Assembly: GCA_964648415.1 (NCBI GenBank)
Contig: CAZYOC010000001.1
Location: 26,654-90,653, forward strand
DNA: 64,000 nucleotides
Direction: 5' to 3'
From: G963669175 sp964648415
GTDB taxonomy: Bacteria; Electryoneota; Electryoneia; Electryoneales; Electryoneaceae
This document shows positions 55,818-64,000 of the stretch, in pieces. The first letter of the stretch is position 1. Each line of letters begins with the position of its first letter. The position numbers and the translations under genes are program-made. A model generated the notes under the pieces. That model had not been told where the DNA came from. It saw only the letters and a list, made by a program, of their open reading frames with translations, and did not search any database.

Positions 55818-57206
55818 TTAATAAGGATTCACAAACTTCGCCGAGTCGGGCAATTTCGGGTCGTTTACCGGGATCGCCGCCTGCCGGGTGAAGCGTGTCC
55901 AGAACGCCCACAGGAACACCCCGCCGATGCCGACCATCGTGGTCACATCCAGCCAGGAGATCATCGCGCTGGTCGGTTTGTGGATCGGCATGACATTCCA
56001 GTACAGATCCAGCCAGTGGAACACCAGCAGGTAGAAGCCCCAGAACATGAGCAGGCCGATGTTGCGTTTCGCGCCGCGGCTCATCACCAGGATGAAGGGG
56101 ATCACGAAACCGCCCACCGCCAGCGCCCAGGTCGCCGCTTTCCAACTGCCCGTCCAACGTTGGTGGAAGTACACGGTCTCTTCCGGGATGTTGGCGTACC
56201 AGATCAGCAGGTACTGGCTGAAAGCGAAGTAGCCCCAGACCACGAGGAAGGCGAACAGCAGCTTTCCGATGTCGTGGAAATGCTCGGTCGTAATGGTCTC
56301 GGTCAACACGTTCTTCTTGTTCAGCACCACAGTGATAATCGCCAGCAGCGCCATGATCCCCATGATACCGCCCGCGAAATAGTACAGGCCGTAAATCGTC
56401 GAGTACCAGGTCGGCATCAGGCTCATCAGCCAGTCAAACGCCGCGAACGTGGTAACCAGCGCGAAGGCGATGATGCCCGGTGCGCTGATGATCCTGAATT
56501 TCTTCTTCTGCGCCGGATCGTAGCCTTCCCTGTCCTGCCGCAGGGAGGTCTTCCAGAGCAGCAGCGCGAGGACGATCCAGACGATGAAGTAGATCACCGT
56601 GCGGGCGATGAAGAACGGCGTATTGAGGTAGCCCGCCTTTTCACGGATGAGGGCGTTGTGCGCGGCGTGGTCGTTGTGCCCGTCGCCGTGGCCCTTGTCG
56701 TGTCCGGAGGCCAGGCCGTGGCCTTCCATCACCTCTTCGCCTTCGCCCGTGACGACACCTTCCTCGTGCATCTCGTCGACCATCTCCTCGCCGCCGGTTT
56801 CCGCGTGGGCCGCCGGGATGAGCGATACTCTTTCAACATGCCCCTGATCACCCGCCTGGGTGTCGCAGATGACCCGTTTCCACTCGTACAGGTCGCTCAT
56901 GCCGAGGAACACGGGGAGGACCATGATGGCCATGACGGGCAGGGTCATCATCACGCTTTCGGCGATCCGGCGGACCACCACGCTCCACACTGCGCCGGTG
57001 ATGTGATGGATCATCACGAAGAACAGCGCTCCCAGCGACAGCGACATCCAGAACGCGAACGCCACCAGCCAGCTGAAGAAGAACTGTTCCCGGTTGATCA
57101 GCAGTCCCGCCAGGCTGACCGCGATGCCGATGATGCCGACAATCAACGCGAGCCGCCCGAACCTGCCCGGGCTTTCGAAGGTCTTGGTCTCTGTGTCGAA
57201 TCTCAT
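55818..57206 (-). CDS. actF: Alternative complex III subunit ActF
   Basis: About 462 residues from the ATG at 57206 (MRFDTETKTFESPG; an upstream TTG-initiated extension is less likely). About ten membrane helices are seen, e.g. LALIVGIIGIAVSLAGLL, IISAPGIIAFALVTTFAAFD, MALLAIITVVLNKKN and MVGIGGVFLWAFWTRFTRQA. Core ActF motifs include FFVMIHHITGAVWSVVVRR, FDWLMSLMPTWYSTIYGLY and LFHWLDLYWNVMP-like LVFHWLDLYWNVMP. Between helices 3 and 4 there is a long periplasmic His/Glu/Gly-rich loop (MEGHGLASGHDKGHGDGHND), perhaps a metal reservoir. ActF is a structural NrfD-related/quinol-side subunit of ACIII. It is last of the act genes and adjoins ccoI. Confidence 0.92.
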   Translation of the reverse strand: MRFDTETKTFESPGRFGRLALIVGIIGIAVSLAGLLINREQFFFSWLVAFAFWMSLSLGALFFVMIHHITGAVWSVVVRRIAESVMMTLPVMAIMVLPVFLGMSDLYEWKRVICDTQAGDQGHVERVSLIPAAHAETGGEEMVDEMHEEGVVTGEGEEVMEGHGLASGHDKGHGDGHNDHAAHNALIREKAGYLNTPFFIARTVIYFIVWIVLALLLWKTSLRQDREGYDPAQKKKFRIISAPGIIAFALVTTFAAFDWLMSLMPTWYSTIYGLYYFAGGIMGIMALLAIITVVLNKKNVLTETITTEHFHDIGKLLFAFLVVWGYFAFSQYLLIWYANIPEETVYFHQRWTGSWKAATWALAVGGFVIPFILVMSRGAKRNIGLLMFWGFYLLVFHWLDLYWNVMPIHKPTSAMISWLDVTTMVGIGGVFLWAFWTRFTRQAAIPVNDPKLPDSAKFVNPY

Positions 57207-57250
57207 GTTCGATCCACTCTCGACTCTCTGAAGCAATTGTAAAGCAATAC

Positions 57251-57407
57251 TTTACAGGATGAAAAGGATACTTAGGATATTTAGGATAACTGATTAGGTG
57301 AAAAAAGTAAAAAAGGTAAAAAAGTAACTACGTTCAATCCTTGAACGCTTTAATTCTTAATTTGTTTTTATCGTTAATATCCTTGTTATCCTAAACATCC
57401 TGTTAAG
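57251..57407. repeat. AGGAT element between actF and actE
   Basis: Left arm TTTACAGGATGAAAAGGATA then CTTAGGATATTTAGGATAACTG; right arm ATATCCTTGTTATCCTAAAC then ATCCTGTTAAG (57378-57407). The arms are less perfect than elsewhere. The interior has the shared ACTGATTAGGTGAAAAAAGT sequence and a small ttcaatccttgaa dyad. Confidence 0.7.
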
Positions 57408-57415
57408 AATGCTTG

Positions 57416-58069
57416 CTACTCTCCCTGAAGCTGCCGGACGTACGAAACAATCCGCCAGCGGTCCTTCGGCGGGATCTGCTCGCCGTAGGCCGGCATGTTG
57501 CGCACGCCGTTGCTGATGACGCCGTAGATGTACCCGTCGGTGAAGTTCTTCACCTTGTCGTCGTGGAAGCTGGGCGGTTTCATGAAGCCTTTTTCAATGA
57601 CGATGCCGTCACCGTCGCCCTGGTCCCCGTGGCACATGTTGCAGTAGATCTCGAAGCGCGCTTTGCCGCGTGCACGGTCCTGCCCGGTCAGCTCCATGGG
57701 GATCGCGGTGACTTCCGCGCCGTTTTCGGTCAGGCCCAGCTCGAACTCGGGATCCTTGACCAGCTCGCCGCGCGGGATGGTCCCCTTCGGCGGCACCCGC
57801 ATCGCCGCGCCGTTCCGGAAGAACTCGCTCTTGCTCTGGGCGATGTATTTCGGCTGGTTGTCCATGTTCGGGTTGATGTGGATGGGCGGATCGGTGGACG
57901 TGCCGCCCTGGCAGCCGATGAGGACAATGAACATCGCCAGCGATAGAATCAAAAACAGACCGCGACGCAGCCAGTTTCCAGCCCGGTAGCCGCTGGACTC
58001 ACACGCTTCACCTTGCCTGGATTCCCGCCTTCGCGGGAATGAGAGGGTTGTTGATGTTTTTCTTTTCAT
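57416..58069 (-). CDS. actE: Alternative complex III monoheme cytochrome c lipoprotein ActE
   Basis: 217 residues; the ATG at 58069 shares one base with the actD stop (TGATG). The N-terminus has a lipoprotein signal with lipobox LIGC (RRGLFLILSLAMFIVLIGC, lipid Cys about residue 53). The cytochrome domain has one CxxCH (YCNMCHGDQGDGDG) and a C-terminal Met-containing segment (GVRNMPAYGEQI). ActE is the periplasmic electron-carrying subunit of ACIII. The n-region before the signal helix is unusually long (~32 residues) because a REP palindrome is translated in it as TLSFPRRRESRQG (58021-58040). Confidence 0.92.
   Translation of the reverse strand: MKRKTSTTLSFPRRRESRQGEACESSGYRAGNWLRRGLFLILSLAMFIVLIGCQGGTSTDPPIHINPNMDNQPKYIAQSKSEFFRNGAAMRVPPKGTIPRGELVKDPEFELGLTENGAEVTAIPMELTGQDRARGKARFEIYCNMCHGDQGDGDGIVIEKGFMKPPSFHDDKVKNFTDGYIYGVISNGVRNMPAYGEQIPPKDRWRIVSYVRQLQGE
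58021..58040. repeat. REP-like palindrome R4, inside actE
   Basis: ATTCCCGC-CTTC-GCGGGAAT, perfect 8-bp stem, flanked by CCTGG and GAGAG. It lies within the actE reading frame, in the region coding for the n-region of the signal peptide. Confidence 0.7.
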
Positions 58070-58610
58070 CACGCACCCTCCTCGTCGTCGTACAGAACAT
58101 CCACCGTACCGCCAATTTCCTTCAACAGCGCCGCCGTCTGCTGCTTGTCGAACCGGGGATCGTCGGCCAGGATACTGACCGCGAAGCCGTCGTCAGTCAC
58201 TTGCCCGAACTTATCCGAAGCGAAGACCGGGTGGTGGAACTTCACGTTGATGATGCCCAGCATGCCGAACACCGAGGCCAGTACGCTCAGCAGCACGCCG
58301 CAGGCGAAGGTGACCGGGAAGAAGGCCTGGTAGCTGAAGTAGCTCTTGCCGGCGATGACCAGCGGATACTCGATGGCGCTGGACCAGCCCTGCAACGCCA
58401 GGCCGCCGAACACGCCCGCGAAGGCCGCCGCCGCCACCAGCCAGGGCAGCTTCGAGCGTTTCATGCCCATCGCCTCGTTCATCCCGTGGATGGGGAAGGG
58501 GCTGTGGGTGTCCCACTTTTCGTAGCCGGCGTCGCGCACTTTTTCCGCGGCGCGCATCAGCTCTTCCGGTCCCTCGAACAGGGCCAGGATTCCGATGATC
58601 GGTTTATCGC

Positions 58611-58614
<4 letters not shown>
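58069..58614 (-). CDS. actD: Alternative complex III subunit ActD (DUF3341)
   Basis: 181 residues; its ATG at 58614 overlaps the actC stop by 4 bp (ATGA). It starts with a small alpha/beta domain (PIIGILALFEGPEELMRAAE, THSPFPIHGMNEAMG), a DUF3341 signature, followed by two membrane helices (LPWLVAAAAFAGVFGGLALQ and FFPVTFACGVLLSVLASVFG). The C-terminal cytoplasmic part (FGQVTDDGFAVSILADD, then an Asp/Glu-rich end) matches the family. ActD is a peripheral membrane subunit of ACIII. Confidence 0.93.
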
Positions 58615-60077
<1,463 letters not shown>

Positions 60078-60127
60078 TCACCAGGTAGTTATGTTGTCAG
60101 CTCTTCAAGAATCCTTAACAGAAAACC

Positions 60128-60323
60128 CCTAACAGGATGATAGGATAGAAGGATATCAAGGATAACTGATTAAGTAAAAAAGATAAAACAAGTAAAAAAG
60201 ATAAAAAAGTAAAATACATAAAGAAAGTAACCATGATCGATTATTGTTCGCCTTAATTCTTAATTTCTAATTATTAATTCATTCTTTCATCCTTGATATC
60301 CTTGTATCCTATCATCCTGTTGG
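60128..60323. repeat. AGGAT element between actC and actB (best-preserved arms)
   Basis: Left arm CCTAACAGGATGATAGGATA then GAAGGATATCAAGGAT (60128-60163). Right arm ATCCTTGATATCCTTGTATC then CTATCATCCTGTTGG (60289-60323). The arms are inverted copies over ~34 bp with one internal mismatch. AGGAT recurs about every 8 bp. The interior is A-rich, with aagtaaaaaagat repeats. The actB TGA stop (60312-60314) lies inside the right arm. Confidence 0.85.
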
Positions 60324-63311
60324 TTGTATAAGTTTCGGGTTCGGGTTACGGATTTTCGCCAGGTACGAGGTCCGGGGCCGTGTGTTGATCTGAGCCAGGA
60401 TCTCGTAGTTCCGGTCCTTTTTCTTCTCTTTTCTGACCTTGGCCTCCGGATCAAGGATGTTGCCGAAGCTGATGGCATTCGTCGGGCAGGCCTGCTGGCA
60501 GGCGGCTACCACCTCGTCCGTCCTCAGCTCACGCCCCTCGACCTTGGCATGCCGTTTCGCCCGCATAATCCGTTGCAGGCAGTAGGTACATTTCTCCATC
60601 ACGCCCCGCGACCGCACCGTCACATCCGGGTTCTGCGCCATCTTCACCGTGTCCGGGTACGCCTTGGTGTAGTTGTAGAAGTTGAAACGACGCGCCTTGT
60701 AGGGGCAATTGTTGGAGCAGTAGCGTGTGCCGATGCAGCGGTTGTAGGTCATGACGTTGAGGCCTTCCTCGTCATGCACTGTCGCCGCCACCGGGCACAC
60801 CTGCTCGCAGGGCGCCATCTCGCAGTGCTGGCACGCCACCGGCTGGTAGATCACCTGGGGATCGTTCTCGTCGCCCACGTAGTACCGGTCCATGCGCATC
60901 CACTGCATCTCACGCCCGTACGACGCCGGCTCCTTGCCCACCACCGGGATGTTGTTCTCGCTCTGACAGGCGACAGTGCAGGCCCCGCAGCCGATGCAGG
61001 CGTTCAGGTCCACCGTCATGCCCCACTGGTTCCCGCTGTCGTAGGTGTGCTCGTCCCACAGGCTCTGCAGGGGCGGTACATGCTCGGCGTGTTGGGCGAA
61101 TTTCGGGTCGTGGTGGTAGCCCTCCAACGTGTTCTCCAGCGCCAGGGGCCGGCCTTCCATGCTGCCGTGCTCCTGCATGTTCGCCGGCATGTACTGCGAT
61201 CCCAGCGCTTCCACGTTGATGTCCGGCAGGATGTAGAGCTCGTCGCCGCTACGGAAGCTGAAGGTGTCGAAGCCCACCGTGTTCGCGATACGGCCTGTTT
61301 CCTGAAAGCCATAGCCGAGGGGAAGCGTGAGGGAATGGTCGGCGTGGCCGGGCTGAATCCAGACCGGGATCTCCAGCGTCCGTCCGAAGCTGCTGCTCAG
61401 CCGCACCATGTGGCCGTTTTTCAGGCCCAGCTCGTTTGCGGTTTTCGGGCTGACCAGCGCCGCGTTGTCCCACGCCAGCTTGGTGATGGGATCGGGCAGC
61501 TCCTGCAGCCAGCCGTTGTTGGCGTAGCGGCCGTCGTAGAGGGTGTTGTCCGGGACAAACACCGCCTCGATGCCGCCCTTCTGCGGATCGGGCCAGTGCA
61601 TGCTCAAGTAGTCTTGCAGATGACCCCGGTTGACACGCAGCCCGGTTGCGGTGTTTGCGGAGCCTTTCCAGAGTCCGTCATGCAGCACCGTTTCCCAGGC
61701 CATCCCGCCCGGCAGGTTGTTCCAGGTCTCCTTGACGATGTCGTGGCCGTTGATGGCTTCGTCATCTTCACCGCGCGCCAGGAAGGCGCGGAACTCGACC
61801 TCGCTACGGCCGCCGAACAGGGGCGCGATCAGGGGTTGCACGATACCGGCGGTCCCGTCCGAACTGCGCGCATCGCCCCAGGCCTCCATGAAATGCGTCT
61901 GCGGGATGTGCCAGGTGCAGAGGTTGGAGGTGGCGTTGGCGTGAGTTCCCAGGTGAATGGTCGTGTCGATGTTCTTCAGTGTTTCGTTCAGCTTGTATTC
62001 ACCGGGCGCTGTCACGGCGGGATCGCCGCCCAGAAGGACCAGCGTGTTGATGGTTCCGCCGTTGAGCTTGCCTACCAGCGAGCTGAACTCGCTGGAGTTG
62101 GACGTGTCGGCGTCGGGCATCGGGTGGAGGGTGACTGTTTTGTCCAGATTGCCCAGCGCTTCGTTGATAGCCAGCGCGAGGGCGTGGACCGGGGCCGGCT
62201 GCTTGCGTCCCACCAGCACCGCCGCTTCGCCTCGATGCGCCAGCAGGTCTTCCGCGACAGCGGCGACCCATTTCGGATCCACTTTGGAATCACCGGTACC
62301 CGCCTTGTGCGAGGGCAGTTCGGGGAGGTTGAGGCCATGCTTGCGCAGCTCATCAGCCACAGCCGGCAGCAGGCCGGCGATGTTGCCGCTCTTCATGCGC
62401 AAACGGTGGTCGGCGGCTGCGCCGGTGACGCTGTACCCGCTCTCGACCACGTACAACCGGTTCATCTCGTGGTGGTCGTCGACCTTGCGCCCCTCGCTGA
62501 AACCGAGCGCGTTACGGACATTGTCCGGCTCAGTCATCAGGAAATCGCTGTCTATCGCGAGCAGGGTCTTCGCGTTTTCAAGATGATAGACCGGCTGGAA
62601 CCGGGGTTCACGGTTCAAGGCCGTGGCGACGCCGGCAAGCTGGTTCTCGTTGCAGACCGGCTCCCGGCAGACCCATTGCGCCCTGGGGTACTTGTTCAGG
62701 ATTTCACGTTTCAGCCTGCTGAGTGTGGGGGAGTTGGACGGCTGGACCAGGAACGCCAATCCTTCGCCGCCGGCTGTGGCCAGCTCCTCGGCCTTCGTGG
62801 TCCAGGCCTCTTTGAACGAGTCCCAGTTGGAACGTTGGCCGTTGTTGAGCACCCATTTGGAACGGTCGGGATCGTACAGGTTGAGGATCTCGCCCTGCAT
62901 CCACGCATTGGTTCGACCCTTTGATGCTGGATGAAGAGGATTGCCCTCGACCTTGGTCGGCCGGCCCTCATAACTGGTGACCAGGAGGCCGTAAGCCGTT
63001 GTTCCGAAAGGCATCAGGGTGGCGTACTGCTCCTCTTCACCCAGCACCATGTACTCGGGCTGGTCCACGTAGGGGACAATCTTCTCGATGGGCTTGCGGC
63101 ACCCAACAAGCCCGGCCATGGCGAAGGAGGCTCCCATCACGGACAGGAAGCCGCGCCGCGACAGCTTTTGCTCGTCTTCGGCCACGTCAGGCGCGAGATA
63201 CGGAAACTCGCTTTCAACCCATTTGCGAAACTCGGGGCTGTCGGCCTTCTGCTCCAGGCTGCGCCAGGTTTCCCGCCCCTGCACCGTCTTTTCCGGTTTT
63301 ATCGATGACAT
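60312..63311 (-). CDS. actB: Alternative complex III molybdopterin-oxidoreductase-like/Fe-S subunit ActB
   Basis: About 999 residues from ATG at 63311 (ATG at 63320 also possible); it overlaps the end of actA. It has a Tat-lipoprotein signal: SRRGFLSVMGASFAMAGLVG followed by CRKP. Residues ~60-720 resemble a molybdopterin oxidoreductase fold (HPASKGRTNAWMQGEILNLY, FLVQPSNSPTLSRLKREIL, TANELGLKNGHMVRL) without the cofactor, as in all ActB. The C-terminal ~250 residues carry four Fe-S cluster motifs: CIGCGACTVACQSE, CQHCEMAPCEQVCPV, CIGTRYCSNNCPY and CTYCLQRIMRAKRH ... ACQQACPTNAISFG. It relays electrons from quinol (with ActC) to the ActA hemes. Its last codons (ACA GGA TGA) lie inside the following AGGAT element. 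Confidence 0.95.
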   Translation of the reverse strand: MSSIKPEKTVQGRETWRSLEQKADSPEFRKWVESEFPYLAPDVAEDEQKLSRRGFLSVMGASFAMAGLVGCRKPIEKIVPYVDQPEYMVLGEEEQYATLMPFGTTAYGLLVTSYEGRPTKVEGNPLHPASKGRTNAWMQGEILNLYDPDRSKWVLNNGQRSNWDSFKEAWTTKAEELATAGGEGLAFLVQPSNSPTLSRLKREILNKYPRAQWVCREPVCNENQLAGVATALNREPRFQPVYHLENAKTLLAIDSDFLMTEPDNVRNALGFSEGRKVDDHHEMNRLYVVESGYSVTGAAADHRLRMKSGNIAGLLPAVADELRKHGLNLPELPSHKAGTGDSKVDPKWVAAVAEDLLAHRGEAAVLVGRKQPAPVHALALAINEALGNLDKTVTLHPMPDADTSNSSEFSSLVGKLNGGTINTLVLLGGDPAVTAPGEYKLNETLKNIDTTIHLGTHANATSNLCTWHIPQTHFMEAWGDARSSDGTAGIVQPLIAPLFGGRSEVEFRAFLARGEDDEAINGHDIVKETWNNLPGGMAWETVLHDGLWKGSANTATGLRVNRGHLQDYLSMHWPDPQKGGIEAVFVPDNTLYDGRYANNGWLQELPDPITKLAWDNAALVSPKTANELGLKNGHMVRLSSSFGRTLEIPVWIQPGHADHSLTLPLGYGFQETGRIANTVGFDTFSFRSGDELYILPDINVEALGSQYMPANMQEHGSMEGRPLALENTLEGYHHDPKFAQHAEHVPPLQSLWDEHTYDSGNQWGMTVDLNACIGCGACTVACQSENNIPVVGKEPASYGREMQWMRMDRYYVGDENDPQVIYQPVACQHCEMAPCEQVCPVAATVHDEEGLNVMTYNRCIGTRYCSNNCPYKARRFNFYNYTKAYPDTVKMAQNPDVTVRSRGVMEKCTYCLQRIMRAKRHAKVEGRELRTDEVVAACQQACPTNAISFGNILDPEAKVRKEKKKDRNYEILAQINTRPRTSYLAKIRNPNPKLIQPTG

Positions 63312-63946
63312 CCGCTGCATACCTCCGGCGGGTTCAGGTTCAGGTCTTCCATCTGTTGCTGCGCCCACTCACCGTGGTTGGCGGGCGGCTCCCAGGTCAT
63401 GTTGGTGATCTCGGAGGCGGGCCGCAGGTGGGGGGCCGGGTCACGGTGACAGTCCAGGCACCAGCCCATGGACAACGGCTCCACCTGCTGGACCACTTCC
63501 ATCTGGCGGACGTCGCCGTGACAACTGACACACCCGACCGACGCCCGCATGTGGGCGGAGTGGTCAAAGTAAGCATATTCCGGGGTCTTGTGAATCCGGA
63601 TCCACTCCAGCGGAACCTGTTCACCCCAGCTCTCCTGGACCAGCATCAGGTTGGGCTTGTCCACCGCCACGAGGGTATGGCAGTTCATGCAGACCTTGGT
63701 GGGGGGGACGTTGGCATGGCGAGAATACTCGACCTGGAAATGGCAATACCGGCAGTCCATGCCCATGTCTCCGGCATGCAGCTTGTGACTGTACTGCACC
63801 GGCTGGATGGGACGGTAGCCGACATCGAGAAACTTGGGGGAGCCCCAGTACCAGAAGAAAAAAATCACAAAGGCGACGAACAGCACCCCCGCAATGGCCG
63901 CGAGCGCCGGAAGGGCGTTGGCTCGCTTCGGAAAGATCTGTGCCAC
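63299..63946 (-). CDS. actA: Alternative complex III pentaheme cytochrome c ActA
   Basis: 215 residues from a GTG at 63946 (GGAG six bp upstream). One N-terminal membrane anchor (LAAIAGVLFVAFVIFFFWYW) is followed by five CxxCH heme sites: CRYCH, CMNCH, CVSCH, CLDCH and CSGCH, the usual number for ActA. Other conserved features are QPVQYSHKLHAGDMGMDC and PPTKVCMNCH. It is the first gene of the act cluster in this window; its promoter lies beyond the window edge or in the last ~50 bp, where I see nothing clear. It passes electrons from the ActB Fe-S clusters to ActE and onward. Confidence 0.96.
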   Translation of the reverse strand: MAQIFPKRANALPALAAIAGVLFVAFVIFFFWYWGSPKFLDVGYRPIQPVQYSHKLHAGDMGMDCRYCHFQVEYSRHANVPPTKVCMNCHTLVAVDKPNLMLVQESWGEQVPLEWIRIHKTPEYAYFDHSAHMRASVGCVSCHGDVRQMEVVQQVEPLSMGWCLDCHRDPAPHLRPASEITNMTWEPPANHGEWAQQQMEDLNLNPPEVCSGCHR

Positions 63947-64000
63947 TAGTGCTCCGTTGCATCAGGTATGAACGTTTCTGCTTGTTTCTTGATGAGTCAA

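Noticed and set aside
60324..62924. An 866-codon plus-strand frame opposite actB
   Set aside because: Shadow of the clearly recognisable actB gene.

Overview
The window looks like part of a metagenome-assembled genome (two scaffold gaps of exactly 100 N) from an aerobic or microaerophilic, GC-rich, Gram-negative bacterium of the FCB superphylum or a neighbouring candidate phylum (Zixibacteria-, Eisenbacteria-, KSB1- or Electryoneota-like; I cannot place it better from sequence alone). The reasons are type IX secretion (T9SS)-style C-terminal sorting domains on several secreted proteins, a C25/PorU-like peptidase beside a PorV-like barrel, two DUF5683-type proteins, and an alternative complex III (ACIII) gene set.

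Layout. 1-17.7 kb: the 3' part of one giant gene (at least 5,900 codons) made of about 55 copies of a ~97-103 residue Ig/FN3-like repeat, ending in a T9SS sorting domain. 17.8-21.4 kb: an outer-membrane barrel-like protein and a lipoprotein with a formylglycine-generating-enzyme-like domain. 21.6-26.3 kb: a ferredoxin (+), then an MHS-type MFS transporter and a secreted T9SS-tailed protein (-). 26.3-27.4 kb: a gene-free repeat-rich stretch with the first scaffold gap. 27.4-33.4 kb (+): a MerR regulator with a Cys-rich tail, a membrane cytochrome b/Hdr-type Fe-S protein pair (DsrMK/TmcCB-like), a response regulator, a histidine kinase with two Cys-rich PAS domains, and a second response regulator. 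33.6-48.0 kb (+): a surface/secretion cluster: PorU-like peptidase behind a leader with a terminator/antiterminator arrangement, PorV-like protein, an M6-like protein with a degenerate zinc site, a gluzincin-WD40-barrel protein, two DUF5683-like proteins and a small secreted protein.

48.4-64 kb (-): a respiratory cluster reading actA-B-C-D-E-F, ccoI, ccoS (two copies), ccoN-ccoO fusion, ccoQ, ccoP. ActA-F (quinol:cytochrome c oxidoreductase) would pass electrons from quinol to the cbb3 oxidase; CcoI and CcoS are its copper/assembly factors. The gene order suggests an ACIII-cbb3 functional unit or supercomplex.

The most unusual signal is in the gaps of this respiratory cluster. Every larger gap is filled, almost from stop codon to start codon, by an AT-rich element with inverted arms built from AGGAT repeated every 8-10 bp (outer end TTAACAGGAT). 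Eight full or partial copies occur at 48.4-60.3 kb and I saw none elsewhere in the window. Some carry heptamer microsatellites, one supplies the stop codon of actB, and duplications involving them have copied ccoS and the 3' end of actF.
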